Origin: a virus
Length of the DNA stretch: 35,980 nucleotides
Strand: one strand, 5' to 3'
IMG/VR virus record: IMGVR_UViG_3300045738_000171
Coordinates: 1-35,980 of that record
Shown here piece after piece: positions 1 through 7,622 of this stretch (the stretch's first letter is position 1; each line of letters opens with the position of its first letter). The notes beneath the pieces are model-generated. The model was not told the DNA's origin and ran no database searches. It saw nothing but the letters and a program-made list of their open reading frames with translations. Position numbers and translations under genes: made by a program.

Positions 1-1659
1 TTTACCAAAGCCGAAAAAGCCCGTCACTGCTTCTTTCGCCCCGCCGAGCGCACCCGTTACAGCTTCACCCGCTGCGCCAAGTTTCTCCTTTACAGCATTA
101 GCAACGGCGGCGGCGGCGGCTTTAACTTCCGCAAGTTTAGATTTCAAGCCGTCCACAAGCCCACTAACGATATTTGAACCGATAGACAACATTTCTGCGG
201 GAAGGCCCGTGAATGCCTCAACTATGGCATCTGCTATTTCTACAGCCTTGGTTTTTACAGCTTCAACGGCACCAGTTATCGCCGTTATCATTTCATCGAA
301 TGACGCCTTTACGGCCGCTAAAGGAGCGCGAAGTGAAACCCCAAAATTATATAATGCCCAAAACGCCGTATCCAGCCATCCCGCCACGGTATCCCATGCG
401 GTTTTCAATGCCTTCAGCACATCAATCACAGTGTCAACAGCATCCTTGAACGAGGCCCATGATGAATTTGCTTTTTCGATAAAGGCAGGAAACTCAGCTT
501 TTGCCTTTTCAACCCACTCCAAGAATTTATCAAATGCGGGCATTAATGTATTCTCAAAGTAGGTGGCCATACTTGCGGCAACCTCTTCAATATTTGGTAT
601 TTGTTCAACAAGTTTTTCAATCGCCGGAACTATATACACAAGCAATTTGTCGCCAAGTTCTGTGGCGGCAATCTTCACTTTATTTAATGCCGTCCAAAAC
701 CTATCAGAAAGGCTCGCCTGTATTTTTCCAACAGCAGAATCTGTTTCACCTGTGCGCGTTCCCATGTCTTTCATTGTGTCATTAAATGTGGACATATCAT
801 CATTCAGCAGCGCCATAATAGCAACGACAGCCTCTTGCGATCCGAATAGTTTCGAAAGTTCTTCCGCCGAGCCGCCTGTTGCAGTGGCTAAAGACCCCAA
901 GAACCCGCCAAGCCCCTGAGCTTCCAATGCAGCCGCGCTGAAATCAAGGCCCAAAGCATCCGCCGCTTTACCAGCGTCTTTTGTGGGTTTCAAAACGCCC
1001 GCTAGAACCTGCTTTAAGCCCGTTACACTCTCAGCCGTGGATATGCCGAGTGTTGTCATGGTGGCAACGGCTGCGGCAACCTCATCAAAGCCAAGGCCCA
1101 CGGCTGCGGCAACTGGCAGAACCTTACCAAGCGACGAACCAAGCTCGCCAATTGTGGTTTTACCAGCCTTCATCGCAACAAAAAGAACATCACTGGCATC
1201 TGCCGCCGTCATACCAGAACTGGCGTAGACGTTTATCGCAGAACTAAGAACATCTACCGCCGTCGTAATGTCAGTAACGCCGCCTTTTGCTAGTTTGTTG
1301 GCACTTTCCATTAAAACAGCAGCGGCCTCAACGTTTTCAGAACCCGCCGAAATCGCTTGATAGAAACCTTTAACTTGTTCAGTGGCAGACGTGCCAAAAG
1401 CCTCGCCCAAATCAAGAGCGTGGCGTTTAAGCGCATCCATTTCTTCGCTAGTGCCTTCTAGAAGCGTTGATGTCTCCGCAAGTGCTGCGTCAAGGTCTAA
1501 AGCCAGCTTAACACCGACAACACCGAAACCAATCATTGCCGTCGCAACCGCTTTTGCTGCGCCCGTGGCGAATTTCGCAACAGAAGCCCTCGCGCGGCCC
1601 ATCCCTTTCTCTAGATCTTTGGTGTTAGCCCCGATCTTTACATTCAACTTAGGCAGCAT
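1..1659 (-). CDS. Tail tape measure protein, N-terminal part (cut by window edge)
   Basis: The frame is open for 553 codons from ATG 1659 to the left edge. The protein sets tail length and is threaded inside the tail tube; in this family (TP901-type, TIGR01760) the N-terminal domain is followed by membrane-active and helical segments. Visible: a basic start (MLPKLNVKIGANTKDLEKG), an Ala/Gly-rich hydrophobic stretch at about residues 30-50, the conserved series with GTSATEQVKGFYQAISAG and a GVTDITTAVDVL-type segment, and Ala/Lys/Glu-rich helical repeats at the end. The start overlaps the frameshifted tail chaperone end (stop at 1649-1651) by 11 bases, which is typical of chaperone/tape measure pairs. 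The C-terminus is absent here; a matching tail end lies at 35794-35980. Confidence 0.92.
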   Translation of the reverse strand, partial: MLPKLNVKIGANTKDLEKGMGRARASVAKFATGAAKAVATAMIGFGVVGVKLALDLDAALAETSTLLEGTSEEMDALKRHALDLGEAFGTSATEQVKGFYQAISAGSENVEAAAVLMESANKLAKGGVTDITTAVDVLSSAINVYASSGMTAADASDVLFVAMKAGKTTIGELGSSLGKVLPVAAAVGLGFDEVAAAVATMTTLGISTAESVTGLKQVLAGVLKPTKDAGKAADALGLDFSAAALEAQGLGGFLGSLATATGGSAEELSKLFGSQEAVVAIMALLNDDMSTFNDTMKDMGTRTGETDSAVGKIQASLSDRFWTALNKVKIAATELGDKLLVYIVPAIEKLVEQIPNIEEVAASMATYFENTLMPAFDKFLEWVEKAKAEFPAFIEKANSSWASFKDAVDTVIDVLKALKTAWDTVAGWLDTAFWALYNFGVSLRAPLAAVKASFDEMITAITGAVEAVKTKAVEIADAIVEAFTGLPAEMLSIGSNIVSGLVDGLKSKLAEVKAAAAAVANAVKEKLGAAGEAVTGALGGAKEAVTGFFGFGK

Positions 1660-2181
1660 TGGCTCGATCCATCCATTTCTTAAATCGTCGCACCTCGGAT
1701 TGGCTCAACTCTTTAGTTTTTTGGGGCTGTTCTGAACCCACCAACCACCAGAAATGCCGTGGCTTCATTTTCCAAAACTCCGAAGGGGCTATGTTATGCT
1801 GCTTTACAGCCAAAATATAGCAAGACCTTACGAAGCCTTGGTCTTTTTTCCGCTTTCTTCTCCGTCCGATTCCGGCGCGCCATCCATTAGGATAGAAATC
1901 AAGGAAGCAATCGCCTCCGCAATCATCAATTCGCCGCCGTCATGATCGCCCTTCATTTGGCCCATCATTTCGGAATGAATTTCGCGCGGAGTTGTATTAC
2001 CTCCGGCAAAGTTAATCATTTCTGCATAGCAGCGAGCCAATTTGTGAAACTTTGGCTTGTTGCCCATTTCAGCAAGTTCGGCGAGCGTTACGATTTCTTC
2101 GATACGCTCACCAACATCAAATGCCTCGGTTTCGTTGATGGTTAGGGTCTCGCCCTTCCATTCAATTTTAATGGCTTTCAT
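1649..2181 (-). CDS. Tail assembly chaperone, -1 frameshift fusion (gpGT-like)
   Basis: Reading the 117-residue upstream frame to the heptamer A AAA AAG and slipping one base back gives a 177-residue fusion: 113 residues of the first frame plus 64 new ones, ending at TAA 1649-1651. The extension carries the motif IAPSEFWKMKPRHFWWLVG, which resembles the short alphaproteobacterial tail chaperone family (TIGR02216/PF09550, SPxxFWxMTPxE). It has no good start of its own, so a frameshift explains it best. Lambda G/GT uses the same logic: the fused form recruits major tail protein onto the tape measure protein. The end overlaps the tape measure start by 11 bases. Frameshift efficiency cannot be judged from sequence. 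Confidence 0.8.
1828..2181 (-). CDS. Tail assembly chaperone, unshifted product (gpG-like)
   Basis: A 117-residue acidic, mostly helical protein lying between major tail protein and tape measure protein, the standard place for tail chaperones. It begins MKAIKIEWKGETLTINETEA and ends in a charged tail (ESGKKTKAS) encoded at the slippery site. No enzymatic motif is visible. Seven bases separate the start from the stop of the major tail protein gene upstream. In siphoviruses the short form coats the tape measure protein while the rarer fused form docks tail tube subunits; this division of labour is inferred from the family. Confidence 0.82.
   Translation of the reverse strand: MKAIKIEWKGETLTINETEAFDVGERIEEIVTLAELAEMGNKPKFHKLARCYAEMINFAGGNTTPREIHSEMMGQMKGDHDGGELMIAEAIASLISILMDGAPESDGEESGKKTKAS
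1843..1849 (-). promoter_or_regulatory. Programmed -1 ribosomal frameshift slippery site
   Basis: On the minus strand the zero-frame codons GGA AAA AAG give the canonical X XXY YYZ heptamer A AAA AAG, the same as E. coli dnaX. It lies five codons before the zero-frame stop (1828-1830). Slipping -1 opens a 64-codon frame with recognisable chaperone sequence. I did not find a convincing downstream pseudoknot by eye. Confidence 0.8.
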
Positions 2182-2188
2182 GGATCAC

Positions 2189-2581
2189 CTATATTGCTGC
2201 GGTATAAGTGAATGTTCCCGAACTTTGAAGTGTAGCTGTGAATGTAACAGCCCCGTCATGCTCGCCGCTTTCCTCGTAACTTGCAAGGAAGAAGTTGCCA
2301 GCAATATCGCCACCGTCTGCGAAGTCCAAAGTGCAGTCCGTCAAAAGCAATGCGGTATCAGCCGCCAACGCTTTTCCACGAAACACCTTATCATCCCAAA
2401 CACCGGAAATAGAAAGGTCCATTGAGCGCTGCCCCGAAAAGCTGCCAAGCTCACGAAATCCACCGCTTGCAATATCGGTAATATCAACGGGGGAATTATC
2501 AATCGTCATGCTGTTAGCACGCGCTCCCGCGATTGCTGTGGCGGCAATCTTGATTAGTAATCCACGTCCTGTATCAGCCAT
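2189..2581 (-). CDS. Major tail protein (TP901-1 family)
   Basis: 130 residues with the typical opening of TP901-1/TIGR02126 tail tube subunits: MADTGRGLLIKIA, then IAGARANSMTIDNSPVDITD and WDD.VFRGKAL, ending in a beta-rich FTATLQSSGTFTYTAAI. It polymerises into the tail tube around the tape measure protein. It sits between the DUF3168 tail terminator gene and the chaperone, exactly as expected. A 47-base gap separates it from the upstream gene, and the start is preceded by an AGGAGAAACC-type ribosome binding site. Confidence 0.92.
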   Translation of the reverse strand: MADTGRGLLIKIAATAIAGARANSMTIDNSPVDITDIASGGFRELGSFSGQRSMDLSISGVWDDKVFRGKALAADTALLLTDCTLDFADGGDIAGNFFLASYEESGEHDGAVTFTATLQSSGTFTYTAAI

Positions 2582-2628
2582 TGGTTTCTCCTAAGTTTGA
2601 CTTGTGCGTTTATAACATTTTTTGTGCG

Positions 2629-3042
2629 CTATGAAAAGGTGTATGTAATTCGGAACGATAACACGGCGCGCTTCGTGTGTCCGTCAGGGTCGGAAAGATA
2701 GTTTGCAGATTGTTGAACGGTCATTACATGATCGGAGTTTTCAATCGTTAAACCGCGATGATGCAAGGCAAACCATATTAATTCGCCTATTTCCTTTACT
2801 TCAATAAGATTATTACTGCGTGACCATACATCAATCTGGCATAATGCTTCCGCGCCGAAATCCGTCTTGGTATCCCACGGCGTTATATTATCCCGACCGA
2901 TTGTAATATATGGAAAACCATCATCTTCTTCTGGCTTTGCGGGTTGCTGCACGTCAGCATAAACGCCAACAACCGCCGCTGCGACATCAATATCGCCCGT
3001 TAGTTTTAAGTATAGCGCACGTTGTAAGGCATCTGCGTTCAT
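2629..3042 (-). CDS. Tail terminator / tail completion protein (DUF3168)
   Basis: 137 residues from ATG 3042, which overlaps the stop of the gp10-like gene as ATGA and has GGAG nine bases upstream. A longer in-frame start at 3117 exists but would run far into the previous gene and is rejected. The pattern ALYLKLTGD, YITIG, DFGAEALCQIDVWSRS and DPDGHTKRAVLSFRITY is the DUF3168 (Gp17/TrP1-like) family, which caps the tail tube at the head-proximal end. Neighbours (gp10-like upstream, major tail protein downstream) agree. Confidence 0.85.
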   Translation of the reverse strand: MNADALQRALYLKLTGDIDVAAAVVGVYADVQQPAKPEEDDGFPYITIGRDNITPWDTKTDFGAEALCQIDVWSRSNNLIEVKEIGELIWFALHHRGLTIENSDHVMTVQQSANYLSDPDGHTKRAVLSFRITYTFS

Positions 3043-3470
3043 GGCATTGATCTCCGTATAGCTGTTTCCATTCTTCTGCGATATTTCGGGAGCATTTCTT
3101 CTACAGCAGGAACCCACGCGGGGCGGGGCTCGATGTCCATTGTTCCGAACTCCAAATATGGCCCGTATTCAGCCACCGTGAAAACCGAAACTGCGAGTTT
3201 GCCAGCCTTCTTAAAATCAACTGTCCCAGCCAGCCTTCCTGTGTCGGTCATTGGGGCTTCACCAGCAGCAGAGGCTTGATGTGCAATAGTTCCACGACGA
3301 TATATTGCGCCTGTCGCTGGCCCATGATTATACCGCTTTATAATATCGCCACGTAATTCAAGGCCCGTGGCAGATAGAGCCTTGTCAACATGCGCCTCGG
3401 CTTCCTTGGATAATCTGCTTAACACTCTGGCCAGTTTTGCTTCGCCTTCAATCGAGATTGTTACACTCAT
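3039..3470 (-). CDS. HK97 gp10-like head-tail/tail completion protein
   Basis: 143 residues. The C-terminal signature YGPYLEFGTMDIEPRPAWVPA is the hallmark of the HK97 gp10 family (PF04883), and an RRGTIAHQASAAGEAP loop precedes it. The family joins tail to head or closes the tail. It overlaps both neighbours by four bases (ATGA type), so it is translated in a chain with the head-tail adaptor and the DUF3168 gene. Confidence 0.88.
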   Translation of the reverse strand: MSVTISIEGEAKLARVLSRLSKEAEAHVDKALSATGLELRGDIIKRYNHGPATGAIYRRGTIAHQASAAGEAPMTDTGRLAGTVDFKKAGKLAVSVFTVAEYGPYLEFGTMDIEPRPAWVPAVEEMLPKYRRRMETAIRRSMP

Positions 3471-3814
3471 ACCGCCGCCCCGCCATCCAGATCAATCACC
3501 AACCAGCGGTCCTGAAGTTCTAAATTGTTGATAAAACGAATATTGTGGCTTCTTGTTCTGATAACAACCCTATCGCTTTCCAGTAAGCCGGAGAAATAAC
3601 GCACCGTAATCCGCCATTTAGTTCCGGCCTCGATGCGCTCACTAGCGTATCGCTCGCCTCCACTGAGGGCTTTGACGTGTGCTTGTGTAGGTGCGCCGCT
3701 AATCGCCGCCCACGCCTCTGTGTAGCCGCCAGCACCGTCGCTAACCTTTGTTGCCCGTTGAAACGTAATGGGTTCTCGAAGCATTCCAGCATTCATGTCA
3801 CAGCATTTATTCAT
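3467..3814 (-). CDS. Head-tail adaptor (SPP1 gp16 / Phage_H_T_join type)
   Basis: 115 residues with the classical order of PF05521: MLREPITFQRATKVSDGAGGYTEAW near the N-terminus, then ASERIEAGTKWRITVRY and a C-terminal half containing RFINNLELQDRWLVIDL. It forms the stopper ring below the connector. The track start (3814) overlaps the previous stop as ATGA but has no clear ribosome binding site; internal ATGs at 3793 and 3784 are possible starts that would trim the unusual MNKCCD leader. Confidence 0.85.
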   Translation of the reverse strand: MNKCCDMNAGMLREPITFQRATKVSDGAGGYTEAWAAISGAPTQAHVKALSGGERYASERIEAGTKWRITVRYFSGLLESDRVVIRTRSHNIRFINNLELQDRWLVIDLDGGAAV

Positions 3815-4491
3815 ATTTCATGAGCTTTATAAGTATTCAAGATAGATATTACGCCACTTTGTGACATTGCTTGTCCCATATCACAGCCATCGCCACGGTG
3901 AGCATACAAATACGCTGCTAGTTGTTTAACTGCTCGCTTCAAAGGGGCCGGAACATCGGAAGCACTGGAGCCATAGCCGGATATATATATAATTTCAATC
4001 GCATTATTTGCCCGCATTGCAATTGGCCAAACGGCCCCGCGTTGCAATGTTATGCGCCCCGGCATTTGCTGTGTATCAATATCAAATACATCGGCAACTG
4101 TAACCGCCGAAGAAGTACCGTCCTCATCATAAACCGTAACGCTGGTAATAGATTGAAGAGGGTATTTTGGCAATTCAACATCGACTAAGTGCGGAGCGGC
4201 ATAAATGCTATTGATGTGGCCTTGCCGCACACCATCCCACCATCGTTCTTGACCATGCGGCCATGAGTCAAGCGTTAAGGTCCAGCTTTGGGTAAGCATT
4301 GCCATGCCTATATGATCCTCGATCATCTGACGGGCTTCGGCAAGTAAATCAAGCAAGTAAATGTCGTCACCAGAACCATCAAGCCGCATGTGTTCTTTCA
4401 ATTCGTTAAGAGTTACTGGCTCAACTGTTGGTTCCGTTAATATACGGTTGCCGCGATGCTGGTGTAGGTGGATGGTTTGGCGAATACTCAT
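3811..4491 (-). CDS. Head-tail connector (gp6-like / phiE125 gp8 family)
   Basis: 226 residues. The segments EPVTLNELKEHMRLDGSGDD, LLAEARQMIEDHIGMAMLTQSW and YISGYGSSASDVPAPLKRAV match the gp6-like connector family (TIGR02215), which forms a ring under the portal. The C-terminus contains a helical QLAAYLYAHRGDG stretch. It overlaps the downstream adaptor by four bases and lies in the usual order capsid, connector, adaptor, gp10, DUF3168. Confidence 0.88.
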   Translation of the reverse strand: MSIRQTIHLHQHRGNRILTEPTVEPVTLNELKEHMRLDGSGDDIYLLDLLAEARQMIEDHIGMAMLTQSWTLTLDSWPHGQERWWDGVRQGHINSIYAAPHLVDVELPKYPLQSITSVTVYDEDGTSSAVTVADVFDIDTQQMPGRITLQRGAVWPIAMRANNAIEIIYISGYGSSASDVPAPLKRAVKQLAAYLYAHRGDGCDMGQAMSQSGVISILNTYKAHEI

Positions 4492-4808
4492 GCTAAATCC
4501 CTTTCAACAATAAGCAAATCATAACCGCTATTCGGGAATGTTTCAACAGAAGCATCAGAAGCAATAACTTCGAACTCGTAATAATAATTGCCAACGCTAA
4601 TCGTTCCGTCAAACGTATATGAAACAATGCCAGACGCGGCGGTCACAATGGTTGCGGCGGCATCAATTTGACTGACCCCTTGCCGATTGCTGACGTGAAT
4701 AGTCACAGCCGCGCCCGTTAAATTTACAGCATCACCATCAGCGTCTTGCAGGGTTTGCTGCAAAGTCGGGGAAGTGTCGTTGCTCTTGATGTAAAAAGTG
4801 TTAGCCAT
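4488..4808 (-). CDS. Small structural protein with Ig-like fold, BppU N-domain-like
   Basis: 106 residues, beta-rich and almost free of charge clusters. The start MANTFYIKSNDTSPTLQQTL followed by GDAVNLTGAAVTIHVSN and GNYYYEFEVIASD resembles the small immunoglobulin-like domain found at the N-terminus of baseplate protein BppU (PF10651) and in stand-alone form in many phage structural clusters. It overlaps the connector gene by four bases and the upstream repeat-bearing gene by eight. Probably a virion accessory protein; exact role unknown. Confidence 0.55.
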   Translation of the reverse strand: MANTFYIKSNDTSPTLQQTLQDADGDAVNLTGAAVTIHVSNRQGVSQIDAAATIVTAASGIVSYTFDGTISVGNYYYEFEVIASDASVETFPNSGYDLLIVERDLA

Positions 4809-5028
4809 TGCTCACCGTCCTATTTTGCGAGGATACAGAATTGGATGCGTTGCTACTGTATGCCCGTATAATTGTTGCGACTTCCATTAAAATCGAAAAC
4901 CCGCTTTCTGTTAAAATCGAAAACCCGCTTTCTGTGAGTAATGAAGTCTCGTAGGTTACTATTGGCGAAGATATAGCAATTGTTGTGTTAATGCTCGCTG
5001 TAAGCGCAGATACGTTTAAGCTATCCAT
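4801..5028 (-). CDS. Small protein with tandem TESGFSIL repeats, unknown function
   Basis: 75 residues, no recognised family. The centre holds two near-perfect copies of an eight-residue unit (LLTESGFSILTESGFSIL) encoded by a 24-base perfect direct repeat in DNA. A related unit occurs in the tail-tip protein at 34557-35177. The N-terminal half is Ser/Thr/Ile-rich and the C-terminal part Ser/Asn-rich. It is coupled to its neighbours (TAATG overlap upstream, eight-base overlap downstream), so it is probably a real virion-associated protein. Confidence 0.6.
   Translation of the reverse strand: MDSLNVSALTASINTTIAISSPIVTYETSLLTESGFSILTESGFSILMEVATIIRAYSSNASNSVSSQNRTVSNG
4890..4937 (+). repeat. 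24-base tandem direct repeat inside small structural gene
   Basis: Two adjacent copies of a 24-base unit starting ttaaaatcgaaaacccgctt, one directly after the other. Because 24 is a multiple of three, copy number changes keep the frame and add or remove eight residues. Boundaries are given to within a few bases. Confidence 0.8.
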
Positions 5029-5240
5029 TATTTATTCCTCTTCCTGCGCTTGGTTTCCGTTGGAAGCGTGATCTTCGTCTCTTTAACTGGATTAAACATT
5101 GCCTGTGCAGCGTGATCTGCAATCGCCCATTCCGCTACCTGACCTTCAACAATCATTCCTTCATCGAATATCACAACCGTGTGACCAGCAGGGGCGCACT
5201 TATAGCCCCCTTGTTTCGTTATTTTTGCCCGCTTAATCAT
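5028..5240 (-). CDS. Small basic hypothetical protein in the head gene cluster
   Basis: 70 residues. It starts MIKRAKITKQGGYKCAPAGH, has a central VVIFDEGMIVEGQVAEWAIADHAA segment and ends in a basic tail (KRRKRNK). I do not recognise a family with certainty; small proteins of this kind between the major capsid protein and the connector are common in siphoviruses. Its start overlaps the stop of the 170-residue upstream gene by one base and its stop overlaps the next start (TAATG), so it is translated in the chain. Confidence 0.6.
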   Translation of the reverse strand: MIKRAKITKQGGYKCAPAGHTVVIFDEGMIVEGQVAEWAIADHAAQAMFNPVKETKITLPTETKRRKRNK

Positions 5241-5752
5241 TATGCAGACCGAGCAATGATGGCAATCTGATAAGTGGCAGAAGCACCGGAACTGTTCGCA
5301 ATCCGAAGAATGTCGCCAGTACCAGCGACAACAGTGCCAATTCCAGCCGCATCGCCCGCTGCAAGCATAAATACGCCCGCTGGTTTGATTGGCCCAATGG
5401 TATCAGTCGCGCCTAGAAAGCCGATAAACGGGTTAGACCCAGCGCCTATGGTTAAATCAGTGCTGTTTGCAGTTCCAGAAATAGGCCCGTTGATTATCAT
5501 AATTGCCACGATTTCAGCCGCAGCGATAGTAACACCGAAAGCATCAGTCAAAACACCGGACAAGTCGATGTCATCGTTTGCGCCCGTGGTAACAGTCCGT
5601 TCGTCGGCATAAATCAAATCAGCTTTGTTCGCTGTTGTACCGTCTGTTAGCCTTTGGATTTTCTCGATGGTTGGCGTGAATTTATCAGTAAACGCATTGC
5701 CGCCAGTTTGACTAGCTACAATTTTAGCTGTGAATGTTGCTTGTAGTGTCAT
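5240..5752 (-). CDS. Beta-rich hypothetical virion protein
   Basis: 170 residues, low charge, rich in Ala, Gly, Thr and Ile. Visible segments are FTPTIEKIQRLTDGTTANKADLIYADERTV, GANDDIDLSGVL and a C-terminal GDILRIANSSGASATYQIAIIARSA. The composition and alternating hydrophobic pattern suggest a beta-sandwich such as a capsid decoration or tail/fibre base protein. It is preceded by GGAGAAGATC and a 56-base gap with a hairpin. I cannot assign a function. Confidence 0.65.
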   Translation of the reverse strand: MTLQATFTAKIVASQTGGNAFTDKFTPTIEKIQRLTDGTTANKADLIYADERTVTTGANDDIDLSGVLTDAFGVTIAAAEIVAIMIINGPISGTANSTDLTIGAGSNPFIGFLGATDTIGPIKPAGVFMLAAGDAAGIGTVVAGTGDILRIANSSGASATYQIAIIARSA

Positions 5753-5777
5753 GATCTTCTCCTGCTAAATTCAGATA

Positions 5778-5799
5778 TGGGGCCAGTTTCCCAGCCCCA
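5778..5799 (-). terminator. Intergenic hairpin, possibly a partial terminator or RNA stabiliser
   Basis: On the minus strand TGGGGC and GCCCCA can pair across a ten-base loop between the genes ending at 5809 and starting at 5752. There is no clear U-tract after it, so a processing or stability role is as likely as termination. Confidence 0.35.
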
Positions 5800-5808
5800 C
5801 CTCAAAAC

Positions 5809-6252
5809 TTAGGTTCGTGCTACAGAAGTGCCGTTGAACGTAGTAGCTGCACGATGTGGTTTGTTTAGAACCGCCACAACGTGAATTTCAGCACTGGAGC
5901 CAGTGGTGCCCGTAACGGTAACGCCAACATAGCGATTACTGCCCTTGTAGCCAAAGCCGCCGAGCATCACGTCATCATTCGAATCAGTTGCTTCTGTGAA
6001 AGTTACGTTTCCGTCAACCTCATCACCCACTGCAACAGTCGAGGAGGCCGCATCAGTCGTATCTGCGCTTTCCTGTAGTGTGACAGTATAGCCGGAAGCC
6101 GTACCCGCGTCAGTGACGGTCCCATTGAGAACCGCAATAGTGCAAGCATCGAATCCGCGCGTGTCCACATAAGCGGACGTTGCAGGTGTAGTTCCAGAAA
6201 CAGCGACGGTTCCAAGGTGAACCACCTGTTTATTATTTAGCATATCACGCAT
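5809..6252 (-). CDS. Small beta-rich virion protein, decoration/minor capsid candidate
   Basis: 147 residues directly downstream of the major capsid gene. Features: MLNNKQVVHLGTVAVSG start, YVDTRGFDACTIAVLNGTV, then GYTVTLQESADTTDA and YVGVTVTGTTG. The repeated short beta strands with Thr/Gly/Ala loops and the position next to the capsid gene fit a head decoration protein or a lattice-like accessory subunit, but no specific family is recognised. It has a plausible ribosome binding site (AAGGAA) and hairpins on both sides. Confidence 0.65.
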   Translation of the reverse strand: MRDMLNNKQVVHLGTVAVSGTTPATSAYVDTRGFDACTIAVLNGTVTDAGTASGYTVTLQESADTTDAASSTVAVGDEVDGNVTFTEATDSNDDVMLGGFGYKGSNRYVGVTVTGTTGSSAEIHVVAVLNKPHRAATTFNGTSVART

Positions 6253-6288
6253 CTCTATATTCCTTATATCGGCGTGGAAAGGGAAACA

Positions 6289-6303
6289 GGGCCATTACAG
6301 CCC
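6289..6303 (-). terminator. Weak hairpin with pyrimidine tail after the major capsid gene
   Basis: On the minus strand GGGC and GCCC pair across a seven-base loop a few bases beyond the capsid stop, followed by TGTTTCCCTTT. The stem is short; it may act as a leaky terminator that lets the downstream genes be made at lower levels than the capsid protein. Confidence 0.3.
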
Positions 6304-6311
6304 CGTCATTA

Positions 6312-7622
6312 TTAGGCTTTGAAGTTAACCAGTTTCATGCTTTCAAAGTTAAGCACATCGCCGCCAACCCGTTTAGTGGTGTAGAATTCCACGTAAGGTT
6401 TTGCCGAATACGGGTCACGCAGTGTGCGAATGCCCATACGATCAACAATCTGGTAAGTCGCGCGCATATCACCAACGGCGATAGACAGCGAACCAGTTGC
6501 AGGATCAGCCATATCCTCGAAAGAGGCTAGGGGATAACCCAAAATCGACGCAGGTTGACCAGCAGCAATACCCGGCGACCAAAGATAAGCACCATCGCTA
6601 TCTTTAAGTTTCCGTGTAAGTTTTGCTGTGGCGCGGTTCATAAACCACGTTGCGTTCGCACGATACTGCGCTTTAAGAGCATACAAAGCGTTGATAAGAA
6701 CATCGCCGCCATTAGGTGCAGCGGCAAATGCGCCGTTTACGCCTGTGTCATATTGCTCAATTGCGCCAATCTCGAATGTGCCAGCCGTAGCGCGGTCAGC
6801 ATATGTCAAGAAGCCACGAGGTTTGTTGATACCATTACCAGTGCAGAAAGCAGAGGATTCGGTGCGCCCAAATTGATCGGCAACACGTTCAGCAAGCCAT
6901 GACTCGATGTTCATTTCTGCATCATCAAGAATTTTCTGCGTTGCTTTTGGCTTCGCGGAAAGTTCATGTACAGGAATGCGCCAAGCGCCAAGCTCTGGCG
7001 TATCAGTGGTTGCGCGTGTGGCAGTTTCACCAACCCACGAAGCAGAAGCCTCGTCAGTGTCAAACAAACCCTCTAGCGCATCAGTTCCGATAGCCTGAAT
7101 TGAAGCATACGCACGCATTGGCGATGTTTCATATACCTGCTTAACAATGCGACCAGACATATCAGGATGAACAACGTATCCACCATCAACATCAGAACCA
7201 ACCGACAGTGCTTTAACTTCGTCGGCATTCAGCGCACGATCATCCTTGCGTAGATAGCGGTCAAACGCTGCCTTATATCCGCGCATTTCATCATGGCTAT
7301 ATTCAGCCACATCAGAACCGCGACGGCGTGCAACAGAGCTTGCCCATTTAAGAGCTTTCGCATCAACATCAACTTCATTGCCGCTTTCATCTGTGACAAT
7401 ACGTGTTTGACGCTTTTGCGAAAGTTCGAATTTATCCAGACGGTCTTGCGACTTTTGCATGTCTTCGTTAATTTTATTCAGCTTGTTCTCTGTTAGAGGA
7501 TCAGCAGAACCTTTTTCTTCAATCTCTTTAAGACGAAGATCGTTAGCCTCCTTAAAGGCTTCAAAACCAGTGCTTACGGATTCAACCGCTTTGCCTAGTT
7601 CTTTCATATCTAGCTCAGACAT
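6312..7622 (-). CDS. Major capsid protein, HK97 family
   Basis: 436 residues. An N-terminal coiled-coil scaffold-like delta region (about residues 8-70, rich in Lys/Glu/Leu) is followed by the HK97 fold: GSDVDGGYVVHPDMSGRIV near residue 141, TDEASASWVGETATR, FCTGNGINKPRGFL, and C-terminal VGDMRATYQIVDRMGIRTLRDPYS. It corresponds to PF05065/TIGR01554. The protease encoded just upstream would remove the delta domain. Start ATG 7622 overlaps the protease stop by eight bases. Confidence 0.97.
   Translation of the reverse strand: MSELDMKELGKAVESVSTGFEAFKEANDLRLKEIEEKGSADPLTENKLNKINEDMQKSQDRLDKFELSQKRQTRIVTDESGNEVDVDAKALKWASSVARRRGSDVAEYSHDEMRGYKAAFDRYLRKDDRALNADEVKALSVGSDVDGGYVVHPDMSGRIVKQVYETSPMRAYASIQAIGTDALEGLFDTDEASASWVGETATRATTDTPELGAWRIPVHELSAKPKATQKILDDAEMNIESWLAERVADQFGRTESSAFCTGNGINKPRGFLTYADRATAGTFEIGAIEQYDTGVNGAFAAAPNGGDVLINALYALKAQYRANATWFMNRATAKLTRKLKDSDGAYLWSPGIAAGQPASILGYPLASFEDMADPATGSLSIAVGDMRATYQIVDRMGIRTLRDPYSAKPYVEFYTTKRVGGDVLNFESMKLVNFKA

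Noticed and set aside
209-1735. Several plus-strand open frames over the tape measure gene
   Set aside because: They are antisense shadows with Ser/Ala/Pro-rich, low-information sequence; the minus-strand frame is continuous and matches a known family.
3043-3117. Longer start for the DUF3168 gene
   Set aside because: It runs inside the gp10-like gene; ATG 3042 has a ribosome binding site and the usual ATGA overlap.
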